Source: Hermatobates lingyangjiaoensis
Lineage: Eukaryota > Arthropoda > Insecta > Hemiptera > Hermatobatidae
Direction of reading: 5' to 3'
NCBI GenBank assembly: GCA_026182355.1
Contig: JAPFBL010000047.1
Coordinates: 186,001 to 250,000 of the forward strand
DNA: 64,000 nucleotides
The notes beneath the pieces are model-generated. The model did not search any database, was not told where the DNA came from, and worked only from the letters and a program-made list of their open reading frames with translations. A program made the translations under genes and the position numbers. This document shows, in pieces, positions 23,313 to 36,702 of the stretch. Positions within the stretch are counted from its first letter, which is position 1. Each line of letters opens with the position of its first letter.

Positions 23313-25520
23313 ATTATGCAAGTACCAACTCATGCAAAAACGCTATGATAGTCTCAAGCGTCCAGCATGTTTTCCAGAGGGCACATAACACTCAACTTCA
23401 GTTCTGCTAAAATGGAACCTGTGAATTATGAAATTAATTCACAGCGCACCAACAATCTCTATATATGAGAAAAAATTAATTATAATGATTGTATATGAAA
23501 TTATGGATTGATAGTAGAAAAGAGTCATAAAATCGAATAATGTTGTTACAAGAAGAAAGAATACAGAATTAGGAATATAAGTGAAGAATGTGATTTAGCG
23601 TTATGGGATGGACAAAGGGTGTTTGAGAGTGACATTGCTGCGAAGAGAGAAAAAGCCAATTAGTTTGCTTCTAAATGACAAGTAACGATGTTATCAGCCA
23701 GACTGGTGGTCACATTGTGGACTTTGCTGTCTACGTGCTTGTGGTCTTCACATGACACTACTATCCTTTCATATGATTCAAAAAATATTTTTATCCATTT
23801 TGGCAGATCACATGGTATTACAAGAAAGTGTGGAACAAATGATAAATATAACATCGAATAAGGTTCGATTGGATCTGGTGCATTTGGCACTATTTAAAAT
23901 TATTTGTTGTTAAATGATGAGATAATTTTTTTTTCCTTTAAGTAGAATATACTGGAGCCTATATTCTATAGCGCCTATATAAACAATAGCGACTAAATAT
24001 ATTCTGTTACGTTATGATAAAACAGATGTTTAATTTAAGCCATTTCTCCAGTGGTTCAATGAACTTAACATGTTGATTTAAGTATTGTCGGAATACGAAT
24101 ATTTTGTGAGCTGACATCGGAATATTACTTCGGACTTCTCTATATTTCAGAAAGAACTTTGGGTAACACATCTTTGAATTCAGTGAATCAGAACAAATGT
24201 ATAGATGTATTAATCCAGGAACCATAGAATAAATTGCAAGAAACTAACGCAAGAAAAATCGGTGTAAGTTTAAGATCCACCAGAACTGAAACAGTGACCA
24301 CTGTTCCTATTTTAGGATAAATGCAGTTATGCACGCATACTGGGCTTCTAGCTGAGCTAAACTATCAATAACCCCCTCCCATTTTCACCAATGTGGTGGT
24401 TTTCCTTGCTGATATTTCTGTTCTTTCCTAAGAATTGCCGTGTTTTCCACTTGAAACTGCTTTATAATTTGATACTATTCCATACCTCATGAGAACTACA
24501 GTATTTTCATTGTCTTCTATGTATTCTTGTTTTCGTCGAGGACAGTGTAGACAAAACTTGTCACATGTCTCCCTGTGTTCATCATTTAAATTAATTATTT
24601 ATAAATTTGATTTATACTTTTGCCAAAGATTTCTATATTTCGTCTATACAATGGCTACATTAAAGTAACGCCGAATTTCAATTAATTGACGAACTGTTTC
24701 ATTTTTTTTTTACTTATAGCAAAGTTGAGTTTAGCCCACTCGAAATTGTTTCTGAATATATACTTAAAAATATTATAAATATATCTTTTTGTTTCAAATT
24801 TGGTCGTATATTTTGAAGTTTTAGTTCATGATTTAAAAAGATGATTTCTGATGTTTTTTTTTACAAAAAATAATACATAACCTAATCACACACACAAAAA
24901 GAAATTAAATACTGCTCATTTTATTATTATTCTTGCAAAACAAAATCAATTCTATCTTCATTTATGTTAATGTATTGATAACTAACCAGTCTTCCTATGA
25001 TTGTCTGGGCGAGGCATGATAGTGACTAACTACTCTCTTATTAAAGTCGTGGAGAAGGTAGCATGAGCACGTAAACACAAGTTTCTCAAGGAAAGCTTCC
25101 CAAGTTTTTATATAATTCAGTTAACAATGTAAAGTTTTCTAACTTTTAATACGTAATAAATTTATGATTAAACTTTCTTTTAGATTTTTTTTTAAATTTG
25201 GTTCTTAAAAAATATATATAGTATAAAAATACTAACTTTTTTTTTATAACTTATTTGACACGAATAAAACCGTGCTTAAAAAAATGTTTACAACTTAATT
25301 CATATGTACTAGTTAGAAGTTAAACCATATGAATTATCCATCAAGATTGAATCCTGCCTTTAATTTGATAGCAAACTATTTCCATTTTAAGCAGATTTTT
25401 AATTATAAAACAATAAGATGGGCATCTATATCCATCATCAAAATGAATATATTTTAAACTTTCATCATAAGACTGAAAACAAATGTATGTTGATATTCAG
25501 TTCCATTCAGGTATTACCTT
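23310..25520. other. Intron sequence with a LINE-tail fragment
   Basis: At 24620-24750 the tail signature TTACTTATAGCAAAGTTGAG followed by GCCCACTCGAAATT matches the 3' end of the I/R1-type LINE. The rest shows nothing recognisable. The open stretches at 23660-23890 and 24007-24225 on the minus strand carry no family motif. Confidence 0.5.
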
Positions 25521-26450
<930 letters not shown>

Positions 26451-28350
26451 GGGTGTAACATTTAATTATTAAATATCCTTAATAATTTAATTATTAATAC
26501 TATTTGGCGATATCAAGTATACATCAGTGAAAGTGAAGTATTTCCTTAGCATGATTATAATTTTAGTGAATATCAGTGAACCTTATGTGCATTCAATTGA
26601 ATAGTTTAGGATGGATGGAACACTAAAGAGCAATCGGAAACATCAATAGTGCACGAATTCAGCAACATTAACTTTACCTTCCATTAGTCTGGTCTCAGAC
26701 GGATTCATCGTAATTGGAGTAAGAGAACTTTCCTTGAATGCTTCTTTTTAATAGTATTTATAACAAGATAATATTTATTTTGTTATAATCGCAACCATAA
26801 ACGTTTTTATTATTTTGAGGGGTATATTATCTAATAAGTTGTGTTTTTTGTTTATTGTTGAGATTCTTTTTTATGATGAAAAAACTGATGGTCGATTTTA
26901 GGTCAAAATGAGATTTTAGTTTCTGACCCATCAAAAAAAAAAAAAAAAAAAAAAAAAAAACAGAACCCCATTCATTAATAATATATTTATAGAAATAAAT
27001 GGATCGTGATTCGGTCACTTTCCCTAAGCTCAAAGCAAACTCTCATTGCTGACGATTTGAAAAATTAATTTTTCATTTATTCGGATTAATATAAAAAAGG
27101 CAAGGAATGAAGGAAGAACAGAAATACTCAATGCTTTTCATTTTATATAATCACAGAGTAAGATTAAAGAGACGTTATAGGTGAAAAGTAAATAACAGAA
27201 TGTTAAACAGAGATTATAGGGAAACTATGGGAAAGTAATAGTTTCCCTATCAGTCAGTAAATATATTTAAAAAAAATAAGAATAAATAAACAGAAATAAA
27301 AACAATAAAGTTTGGCAGTAATGTACAAAATACAAAAGAAATGAACTAAAATATAAACAAACACTGGGTTACAGGGGCAGAATTAATAGTAGAACCAGAG
27401 TTCATATTAAATGTTGCAAGTTAGCAAGGGGTCTAATTTGTTTAAAAATTTAATTAAAACATTATCTAACTTAAAAGGCCTGAGATCCACTTGATCAGAT
27501 TTTAATATGATTTTTAATTAGTGAACATTCCCTAAACAATGTTCCTTTCGAAGTCTGAGGATTAAACATCAATTCCTTAGAGCTTTACCAATTTATCGTA
27601 TATTCTTTTTCATGATATTCTGAAAAAGTTCCAGACTTTTCTTATCTTCTTATAAAGTATTTGTGTTGTTTAAACCGAGTTATTAGGAAAATGCTTGTTT
27701 GTTTAATATATACCAAATCACAATGTGTATGCAGAAATAAATAAACAAAATAGGTAATTAACCAGTACAAAACAATTTGCTTTTAAATTTTTCAATTAAT
27801 AATAAGCAATTTTCAATAAATTTTATTGAAAGGTTATAAATAAACAATTTATTTTTGATGTCTCTAGATTTTACTTAATGGTAACGTTCAATTAGATTTA
27901 GCTGTTGAATCGATACTAAATTTCTCTCTTTTTTAAATCTAATAAAGAAGTTAGATATTTCAATTACATACTGTTAATAAGCTACTGCAATAGTGAACTA
28001 GGCAATTAAGTTAAATTCATTAAAATTGTTGTTGATAATTTCTTTTTAATTATTAAAAAAGGTGAAACATAACCTCTTCTGAATATTTTTAACTCAAATC
28101 ACAATTGCCTTAAATTTCTGTATGACGCGATAACATGCTTGCATTTCATGATATGAAATGATAGGGAGTGAAAATGTTATTGTTATACCTGGTTAGTACA
28201 CAAAGCTCATAATACTAAACGAAATCATAATAACTACTCTTCCAATGCTTTGAAGCAAAACTCAATTCTGCTCCAATCCAACAATTTAAAACTCAGCTAA
28301 AAAGAGGCTTCAAAATAGAGTTATATGAAGTAGGGAAAAGAGAAAGAGAT
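26451..28350. other. AT-rich intron sequence; poly-A run at 26932-26960
   Basis: Nothing recognisable beyond a long A run and AT-rich low complexity. Confidence 0.45.
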
Positions 28351-28379
28351 ACCAAGCACGTTGTAGACGCAACGGCTAG

Positions 28380-28430
<51 letters not shown>
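28351..28430. repeat. PLE-end module plus (TA)n tract
   Basis: The 30 bases at 28351-28380 are identical to 62085-62114 (starting ACCAAGCACGTTGTAGACGC). In each locus a (TA)n tract follows shortly after. The (TA)n here spans 28382-28430. Confidence 0.8.
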
Positions 28431-28434
<4 letters not shown>

Positions 28435-28988
28435 GTTCATAAAGTCCATGTGCAGATTAAAAAATTATATCTTTTTTCGTATTTACGATAGAAATAATCT
28501 GTAAAAAAAGATTAGAAGAAGTAAACCTACATTTTTTAAGGTTTTATTCTAAAAATAATTTTTAGTTTCCACAATCCTCCATTATTCAATATAGAGGGTA
28601 ATACGCTTTTGCAGTTTACGGAAAACATGCGCCAACTGATTTACAATAATCCGTAAAATCTTATTAGTTATTTTAGCTTTCAAATCTTCAAATGAACAAG
28701 ATTTAGATGCATACACAGTTGTTTTCACATACCCTTATAAGAAAAATCTAATGGAGTCAAGTCTGGCGTGAAGATGGTTCACCTCTTCCGATTCATCTGT
28801 TAGGAAATTCGTGATTTAGAGTTGTTTAGAAGAGGTTACCACATCATGGAGGTTATGTGGATAAAATTTCAATAAAACTTTAAAAAATATAGATTTACTT
28901 CTTTCTAATCCTTTTTACAGATCATTTTTATCCCAGCTACAAATAAGGGTATATTTTTTTAAAACGCACACGGACTTTATGGACACCC
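28431..28988 (-). mobile_element. Mariner-type DNA transposon remnant (internally deleted)
   Basis: The terminal inverted repeats are GGGTGTTCATAAAGTCCATG at the left and the complement of GGGTGTCCATAAAGTCCGTG at the right, ending at GACACCC (28988). TA lies on the left side within a (TA)n tract. The minus strand reads TPDLTPLDFFL.GYVKTTVYA near 28700-28780, the catalytic third-Asp region of IS630/Tc1/mariner transposases (cf. SPDLTPxDFFLWGxLK). At 558 bp it is well below a full element of about 1.3 kb and is interrupted by stops, so it cannot encode a transposase. Confidence 0.9.
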
Positions 28989-29684
28989 TGTGTATATATA
29001 TCATTGTACATTACAATTATTTAATAAAACTTGTATGAATAAATATCTGTATTTTGATAATGTCAATTGTGTTTAATCCGTGAGTATATAAGTAATCCAT
29101 TAATTACCCATACAGTGTTGCCTTACATTTTTATGAATAATTAGAACCATGTTTTCTTATTTAAAATATTGTTATATTGGATGGAAAAAATTAAGAAAAT
29201 CAAATTAATTTCAGTTTGAATGAAATTGAAATCAAATGGCCCTCTTTAGATGATAAATACTAACAGAAAATATTTATTTTATTTCTTAAATGTTTTATTA
29301 TTTTCTTTAATGTGAAATAATGAAAAAACCCTGTCGGTGGTAATGTCGTTGGATTGATGCCAAATAGAAGCCGTGAAAGTCATTTATTCAAACAAAACAG
29401 CTTTGCTTTATTTCAAAATATACCTTTCCTTGAGAATTGTTTTCTCCCTGGAAACCAATAGACGGCCACTGCATTAATTCTTTTTCTGCAAGTGGCAACT
29501 AATAAGATGTAAAAAATTTATTATTCATAACATAATGAATATTTTGAACAATATAAATGTATGCTTAAAGTAAAATAAATTATCGCTACACTATATGCAT
29601 ACACAAATTGTTCTTGACCTCTTCATTCAACAAAGTATTGGTTAAGCTTTTTCAGGCTTAGGTCTTCGAAATGAATTTCCACTT

Positions 29685-30030
29685 ATTACACTAACGTTTC
29701 AATGTAATTATACATCATTAGGGCTACAAAACAAGATAAGGCTTTGTAATGTCCAAAATTAGACGCCTTGATAAGATAATCCGAAACAGTGTCTATATAT
29801 TACAGAATAACAAGGTAATCCAAAACAGTTTAATTATATATTACAGAATATAAAAGGAAAAAGTATATACTCATTTTATTTATAAACAAGTATTTTTAAA
29901 TTGTTATTGTTAGCATAGTAAGTCCATATTGAATTTGATATAGTTGTTGAAAAATTATAGCTTTGTCTTGTTTTGTAGCCCTGATGATGATGTATGAACA
30001 CATCGAAACGTTGGCGTAGGAGAAGTTCAT
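29685..30030. repeat. Inverted pair of PLE ends with hammerhead-like motif
   Basis: The plus-strand motif at 29981-30008 is CTGATGA, a 5-bp stem GATGT/ACATC, then GAAA followed by CGTTGGCGTAGG. Its upstream CTTGTTTTGTAGCC is mirrored on the minus strand at about 29685-29735, where the core is degenerate. The core followed by GAAACG and a short self-pairing stem III suits PLE hammerheads. One extra base precedes stem II. Confidence 0.65.
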
Positions 30031-30114
30031 TTTGAATACCTTACCTCAACAAACTTAAAATACTATATATATAACCAATTAGTTGAAACGATTCTTCGAA
30101 CTGAATAAACGAGA

Positions 30115-30200
30115 ATTTTCAAATGAACACAGGGAAATGAAAACACTGAACTCACTACTATATTTCGTGTACCTCTGGTAACTACGTTTACCGTTTGGAT
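30115..30200 (-). repeat. Short inverted PLE 3' end upstream of the 30181 copy
   Basis: The minus strand reads CGAAATATAGTAGTGAGTTC and a GTGTTCATTTGAAAATTCT phrase, matching the plus-strand 3' end at 30712-30770. It is fused head-on to the next PLE fragment. Confidence 0.7.
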
Positions 30201-30790
30201 TGCACCCAGTGTGATTCCTTTTATGTGAGTTTAGCTTCAACCAAGCTAAGCCTGCGTATGAATAATCACAGGTCGTCCGTTGGCAAACGCAGTGACCTCC
30301 CATTGCTACTCATGGCGGTTCTCAGGGACTCAGTTTCAATGGCTGTTTCCGTGTACAGGTCCTAAGGCAGATTGATGAGACTAATTCGAAAGTCACTCTG
30401 AGAGCTTCAGAAGAAGCTTCTGGGTGGTAGATCTGCTCCTGGGCTTAACTTCAATCGTTGATTGTACCTTTATTTATTTTTTAATTTAATTTATTTTATT
30501 TATTTTTTCTATAAGTTGCTATTAGCTTTTAATTTTGTTCTAGTTAAATGTTTTCATTCATTTAATTTTTATTTCGCTTTTATTTCTTTATCTTCCTTGT
30601 CTCCCTTTCCTCCGAAAGTTGGCTACACTGTTTGAGTGCTTCAGTTTGTACGCCAAGCTAGTCGTTATCAGCCTTTGGGGCGATTCACATCTATTCCTGA
30701 CGACGAGGACATCGAAATATAGTAGTGAGTTCACTGATTTTCTTTCTGTGTGTTCTTTTGAAAATTCTAGTTTATATATATACAATATAA
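30181..30790 (+). pseudogene. Penelope-like element 3' end: GIY-YIG endonuclease and 3' UTR
   Basis: Broken frames read RLDCTQCDSFYVSLASTKLS, then RMNNHRSSVGKRSDLP, a TLRASEEA-like block and SAPGLNFNR before a stop near 30460. These are the CxxC...YVG...LR.NNHR...GLN.R landmarks of the GIY-YIG endonuclease at the C-terminus of Penelope proteins. The 3' UTR follows and contains a hammerhead-like CCTGACGACGAGGACATCGA at about 30692-30711, then a short TA run. Several frameshifts make it non-functional. Confidence 0.85.
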
Positions 30791-30859
30791 AATCGGACAG
30801 ATGATTCAAACTCAGTTCAAAATCGGAAAAGAGTAGGACACAAAGCAATTCACTTACTA

Positions 30860-31055
30860 ATTCCAATTTTTGGAAAGTACGTCTTCAGGAGAAAAGAAAA
30901 GAAGAAAGTAAGCAGGCTGGAAATACAGTGGTACGGAAAAGGAAACATAACGTGCTTGGTAGCTCTCTCTCTTTTCTCCTGAAGACTGATTTTCCGAAAA
31001 TTTGAGGTTTTCAGAGGGTTACTATTCTTCGATTTTGAACTTTATGTATATATAA
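30860..31055. repeat. Inverted pair of PLE 3' ends
   Basis: The minus-strand arm (GGAAAGTACGTCTTCAGGAG, about 30871-30890) faces a plus-strand arm (CTCCTGAAGACTGATTTTCC then GAAA, about 30977-30999). The arms share the CTTTTCTCCTGAAGAC phrase. A TATATATAAT run follows at about 31045. Confidence 0.7.
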
Positions 31056-31171
31056 TAAATACATGAAATAACAAAATTGCCTTGATGTTTTACATCTTGT
31101 GTTTTAGTTGGGTTTTTGACTCTGCTTTATGTTTTTCTCTCCATCATCAAGTAAGAAGATGTTTATATCCC

Positions 31172-31440
31172 AGGAAGCCGAGTGGCTTTCCCACTAGTAG
31201 ATTCAGGTTTTCACTTTGGTCCTCGGTTTTTTCGCCTCCCACGTGAAAAAATTTGAACCTATCATTTCTCGTTGAAGTTGATAAGCAGTCAGTTCCGAGA
31301 CTACACCATATAAGCTACTCGTAAAAGACCCTGCTCTAAATCCACATGAACTAGGATAAATTTAGGACAGCCAATTTAAAATCATTGGGGATATGCAGTA
31401 TTCCCTGAATGAGCGTCAAAGGTATAGATTTCAAGTAGTC
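31172..31440 (+). repeat. Degenerate SINE, tRNA-like head
   Basis: The head GGAAGCCGAGTGGCTTTCCC resembles a tRNA A-box region. The tail phrase CTGCTCTAAATCCACATGAA and then AAATTTAGGACAGCCAAT matches the body ends of the other SINE copies. Confidence 0.55.
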
Positions 31441-31640
31441 TTTTAATCCCATCCTTGAAAAAGAAATTTATTTACTGTCTATTTTTCTATTTTCTCTGCA
31501 TTAACTACCAGTTTTAAATGATTTACCTGATCTTTGAAGCAAGAGAATGAAAACTAAACACTAAGACTTATTTTCAATGTTTCCTCAGGAAGATAGGAAG
31601 ATATATCTTTACCAACGAGGTACAGTGAGAATACGACAGT

Positions 31641-31687
<47 letters not shown>

Positions 31688-31935
31688 CAATTATCAAACC
31701 ACAATATGAAATGGGAAAACTGGACTAAGATCTTTCAATCGTAAAAGCGGTCTTGTCAGGGTCAAAAACCCAACTCAGTCATTGTGCCAAATAGTTAAAA
31801 TATTAACATATTTTAAATCCATAATTTTAGATTTTAGATTCATGAAACATGATTTTAGTCTCTTTTTCCTATTTCATATTGTAGTTTGATCATTGATTGT
31901 TATTTCACGTGTTTATGTGAAATCTTTATAGATAT
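31641..31935. repeat. (TA)n tract with inverted PLE 3' ends
   Basis: (TA)n at 31641-31686 is followed by a minus-strand PLE end (TCAAACCACAATATGAAATG, ACTAAGATCTTTCAA, AAGCGGTCTTGTCAGGGTCA). Its mirror is a plus-strand end at about 31850-31930 (CCTATTTCATATTGTAGTTTGATC). The minus-strand core CTGACAAGA with downstream GAAAGATCTTAG is hammerhead-like but mutated. The same family is seen at 52787, 56065 and 62440. Confidence 0.7.
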
Positions 31936-32279
31936 ACTAAAACGACCTGTGACACGTAAAAAGAAACATAAGACTTATTTTTTACAATTTTATCCACCAT
32001 AACGGTCAAAATATTGAAAAATAAGTCTGTTATGTTTCTTTCTATGTTTCACAGTTTTTTTTTAATGTAATCTGTTCTGGCTGGATCAACTTTCGTTTAG
32101 CTTATATATATATAAAGATAATGGAAAGAACAAACAAGACTATTAACTCAATAATGGAAAGAAAAAAGTAAGAACATTTTGTTTATTTTATTAACATAAC
32201 ATTATGTCTATTAAATATTTAATGTTTATTAAACATTAACATGTTCGTGCTTTTTCTTACATGCATATATATAACAATA

Positions 32280-32560
32280 TATGTTTCTACGTACAAATTT
32301 CTAAACCACAGTAAAAAATTAGAAAAATGACTAAGATTATTCATTCAAAACTATAGATCATAGATCTAAAGAGATATATATAGATCTAAACAATAGGTCA
32401 TAGTGCATTTAGTTAGTGTTTTGCGAAGACCACTTATTATTTACCAATTACTTATTTATCTGATTTCTTACGTGAGTTTAGATGCTGATTTTTATGTCAC
32501 GTGCTTATTGTGAAATTTTGTTACGTATATATATAATTCGGAAAGAGACCTTCATTCATG
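32280..32560. repeat. Further decayed PLE-end fragments
   Basis: AAACCACAGTAAAAAATTAG...GACTAAGATTATTCATTC resembles the minus-strand end of the 31690 family. TCACGTGCTTATTGTGAAAT resembles the TTTCACGTGTTTATGTGAAAT border at 31905 and 62519. Confidence 0.45.
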
Positions 32561-32579
32561 CATATCATTAGATAATTTG

Positions 32580-33435
32580 TTTATTTTCCTACTGGTACGT
32601 TTCCCAAATACCGTTTTCAATTTTTTTTTATACAGGATTAAAAAACCAACCAACAGGATTTGTTTCGTTTCAGTGTCTTCACCTATTTACAGACGTTTTA
32701 CGTAATATTTCTCAATATGCTTTAAATCGTGACACTTAATATGTTTTACTAGAAAATGGTAAAGTTATTTGTTGCTACAAAAATCAATGTTCACAATGTT
32801 TATATATATATTTGTTACTTTATTTCTTGACATTGCTGGTTTTTGTATGTAGGCAGTGATAGAGTAGAGGGGTTTAGTGAACAGAAGTGACATGTATATT
32901 TAAAGGGTGAAGTCGCGTACCGTGCTGAGTTTGAAATATTAACAAGGTTCACGTGAAATCAATATGTCTTTATCATCGACTGTCGACAATGTCCCCTCGC
33001 TTTATGTTTCATTGACAATTACCTTTAATATTTAGCATAAGTCAAATCTAAGTAATCCATGTAAAAAAAAAAATGAAATAAAGTTTCCACTTAGTTAGTG
33101 AATGTAGAATGAAGAATGGAATGAATGCTTAGTCAAAATATTTTCATATTTAACGCACACTTTGAAACTGAAAAAAAAGCAAAACAACTTTACTTAATTT
33201 ATTCAATTCAGGGTCAAAAAAACGATAAACTTTTCACAATCATAGAAATGATTTTGTAAACCCAAATACATGAAATTGAAAGTGGGTTTTGACCTTGATT
33301 TAACAATTATCAACTAAAATCTGATCACATTATGTAACGATATTATTTTTTTTAATTTATCAGTTCAGAAAGAGTGGTAAAAACACTATTCTATCCTTAA
33401 GTTCCCAAAAAGCCAAAGAAATATAAATATAAGTC
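32580..33435. other. AT-rich intron sequence, nothing recognised
   Basis: No exon or repeat family was identified by eye. Confidence 0.5.
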
Positions 33436-33440
33436 ACAAA

Positions 33441-34105
33441 ACTTTACTATAAGTAAATAATTGAAATACTCGTTGACAACCAACTATTAAAAACCATCGA
33501 TTTTTTGTTTTATTTTAATGTGGCTATAGTGTTAACGCAATATCAAAATTCTGTAGCAAGTATTGTCAAAATATTGATGGTTGATCAGTTTTAATGATTT
33601 CATGTTTCAATGGGTTAAATCTATTTGATTAGTGAAGCAAACTTGATGTTATTGACTTAGAAGGACCTGATATATTGTTATGAAAGCGACAGCCTGAGGT
33701 TGAGTCTCGTCGGACTCTTACGCATCACTGCCTATCTTTTTTATTCTACATCCTTCTGAAGTTTCTAAAGACAACTTTAGATTTTAAGTTTTTTTTAATG
33801 AACTTTATAATTAACCTCAGAAAGGTATCTTTTACTTCTATTGGTTTTAGATACAATATTGTGAAAATCTTTTGTCTCTTAAAGGCAAATGTCATGCATT
33901 GACATACGGATTTGATCGGAGATTCTAGCTCCCTGCGATACAGATTCTGCATTATTAGCGTAACAGAAATTACAGTTTGGATAATTGCTACATAAACAAT
34001 TTGGAGTAACCTACACTCAACGTTGCTATTTGTGAAAAATATCAAACTGGTTAACAAAATAATAATTTTCATCTCCCCAAAAGCTTGAAATTCACATGCA
34101 ATCAT
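33441..34105 (-). pseudogene. I/R1-type LINE 3' region, minus-strand copy
   Basis: It begins with the tail signature ACTTTACTATAAGTAA (complement of TTACTTATAGTAAAGT). The LINE 3' UTR phrases (ACTCGTTGACAACC, TTTTAATGTGGCTAT) follow in reverse order. A minus-strand open stretch of 119 codons at 34105-33746 may be the decayed end of the LINE ORF. The block around 33690-33900 is shared with 44370-44600. Confidence 0.55.
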
Positions 34106-34109
34106 AACT

Positions 34110-35915
34110 CAAAATGTTAACATTTTATTTAAAAAAAAATTTTTTCTGTTCTTTTAAAAATTTGAAAGCTTCGTTATTCCTTCTCTGGTGAAATTATGAA
34201 TGTGTACAGTCAAAATCTAAGGCTGTTGCTGTCTTGGAGTCAAAATCAAACACCATATTCACTAAATATCATTTTAATTGATTATTAACAGTATTTAAAC
34301 ATTTCAATGATGATTCTCATAAATTAAGAATGAGATGAATTGAAAAAATAAAAATGAACAATAAATTTATATTTATATTCTACATGCTAAATATAATAAT
34401 AAAGCTACAATAAAACAATTTATACAACTTTTAATGAAATTTTCATTAACGTAATTTGTTTATAAATTAATAGAAATAAAATAACTCTTTGAAAACAATA
34501 CATGTATATTGTATCTCCGGAACACTTAATAATATTGTTTTGCACATAATTACGGAATCCAAGCATACAAAGAGAGTAAATATAATGTTGCTTTGATATG
34601 AAATAAACAATTTCATTTTGTTTATCATTCATGAGTGTGTATTACAATGTTGTCAACAATTCTCAATCTCTGGTTTACATGTAAGATAACTTTATTAATA
34701 ACTTTTCAAATAATGAATTCAATTTTGAATTATGTTATACATTTTGACCTTTTTTTGAAATTATGTTACTCAGAATTATATTACAGCAATTTTTTTTTAT
34801 AGAATCACTTATCTTTTCGTTTGTCAAAAATCATGGAAATCTAATTTACTCTGAGCAAGTTTTAATTTTCTCTTGCTTCCCCCTGTCTGTTATAAGGTAA
34901 ATATACATTGGGAAAAAAATATATCAGTAATTAGCCAGTTTTGCATACTCAAAAAAAAAAAAAAATAAAAGCAGGCTTTTCAGTATATCTATAAGATTGA
35001 AATTATTATAAAAGATACTATGAACTATTAGACTAGAATAGAAAAAACTGGATATCTGTTAACAGTATAGCAGCTTTTCTATGGAGTTCATTCCTCCTAT
35101 TTCAATATTACCCAAAGTTGATAATATTCATAAATGCAAGAAAATCTACACCTCATATTAACTTCTCTTTATGGTAGTGAATATATATTGATTATAGCAT
35201 TTTGTATGACAAAACCATCAAACCATGGAAAGTATCAGAAATTATATGCTTGAATGGCGTTCTTTTTTTAAATGTAATCTTGTAATTAAATATATTCTTC
35301 TTACCTCTCATATTAAGTTAGATATAATACCCTCCGTAGATTATTCCACCATGGTCCTCGAAGTGTACACAAATGATCCCTGGCTTGGATGTTGTTTGGT
35401 TTTAACAAAACAGCCCTAGTCTGATATGCTGAGAGGCATACACTTTTTGATGAAAACAACAAAACGTTTTAGATATTGTGCATTATGAAGATGTTTATTT
35501 TCTGATAACTTATTGAGTTGTTATTGAATGAACTTGGTAGTTGTCATTTTTAATGTGTTTGTTTTATGGCATTCTAAGTTCATAAATATTTATGATAAGA
35601 CAATATCTAATATTAAATGTCAAGTTTATTTTATCTCCTAAAAGTAGTTAAAAAATTAGGATCCCTTCTGTGATAATGAACAAAAAAGTACCTTTTCCAT
35701 AAGAATTGAAAGATTTATGAGTAAAAACAACTAAATGTTCTTTCATTATACCTGAGTTTCATATTTGTTTCATGGTTCATAACCAAATAAAAAGTTTTGT
35801 TATTGAATGCTATAGTGCTGGTAAAGTTGTATATATTCAGTAAACCGTAGGCCTCTGTTATATGTATGTTGCTCTAAAAAGGGAAATGAACCAACAGTAC
35901 ACCGTATTTCATTGG
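34110..35915. other. AT-rich intron sequence, nothing recognised
   Basis: Short open stretches exist (for example 35225-35419 plus) but carry no motif or splice context I can support. Confidence 0.45.
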
Positions 35916-35921
35916 TGTTTT

Positions 35922-36245
35922 GGGGTCAGGTTAGCTCAGTGGTTACGTGCTCGCCTCTGAACTGATAGGACCGGGGTTCGATCCCCACCTGGCCTTCGAT
36001 TTATTCATGCGGGAGGTGAATAAATCTGAGCACGTCGTCCCTCGGAGAAGGACGTTAAACTGTCGGTCCCTGTACGATGTCAGGTACTTGTTAAAGATCC
36101 CTACTCTAAATACACTTGAGTTAGGCAAAATTTAAGACTCCCAGTGTAGAATCAATCTTCATTGTGTGGTATCACAAAGGGCCAATACTCGGCCTAAGTG
36201 TGTTACCTTGTGGAACTGCCCCTGCAACCTAACCTAACCTAACCT
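35922..36245 (+). repeat. tRNA-derived SINE, best preserved copy, with CCTAA-repeat tail
   Basis: GGTCAGG at the 5' end pairs with CCTGGCC, as in a tRNA acceptor stem. The A box is TTAGCTCAGTGG and the B box GGTTCGATCCC lies at 35975-35985, so an internal pol III promoter is intact or nearly so. The body carries the GGAGGTGAATAAA, CCTCGGAGAAGGACGTTAAA and TGTCAGGTACTTGTTAAAGA phrases. The tail ends in CTGCAACCTAACCTAACCTA, four CCTAA-type units identical in sense to arthropod telomere repeats. Confidence 0.92.
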
Positions 36246-36702
36246 TCACTGGTGTTTTAACATTGAAAACATTCTCATTTGCATTGTTATATTTGATCTA
36301 TTGTAAATTATCCAATAAGATAATTAATTATTCCTTTTGACGAGAAAACCTTTTGCTCTATGAGCTCATTTGTTTTCTTAGAATAGAATGAACCGTCCTA
36401 CCTCGTATACGCTTGGTAGAGTTTTTCGATTGGTTTCGGGCATTACTCATCTTCGAAAAGAACTGATTCAAGGATTCTGTTTCTATGTAGATCTGGTTTA
36501 TTTTATTTCTAATATTAATCATACTAACCTCAGTAGTATTAACAATTTGCATTATTTGTTTTATAAACATTGCTTTGAAGTTTGCATAGAAATAGAAAAT
36601 GATAAGAAGACTACATGAATAAGTCATTTATTTGTTGGTTGATTTTATGTTGCGTTACATTCTCGAGAGAACGTTTGCTTGACTAAGATGGCTGTGTTGC
36701 AG

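Noticed and set aside
23052..23348. Open frames over the (GA)n tract on both strands
   Set aside because: They exist only because the dinucleotide repeat has no stop codons; flanks show no coding signal.
35931..35992. Possible functional tRNA gene
   Set aside because: The acceptor arms, A box and B box are tRNA-like, but the anticodon region does not fold cleanly and the same head is followed by a conserved non-tRNA body in three copies, so it is a SINE.
36226..36245. Interstitial telomere repeat
   Set aside because: Only about four CCTAA units at the tail of a SINE; too short and too well explained by the SINE.
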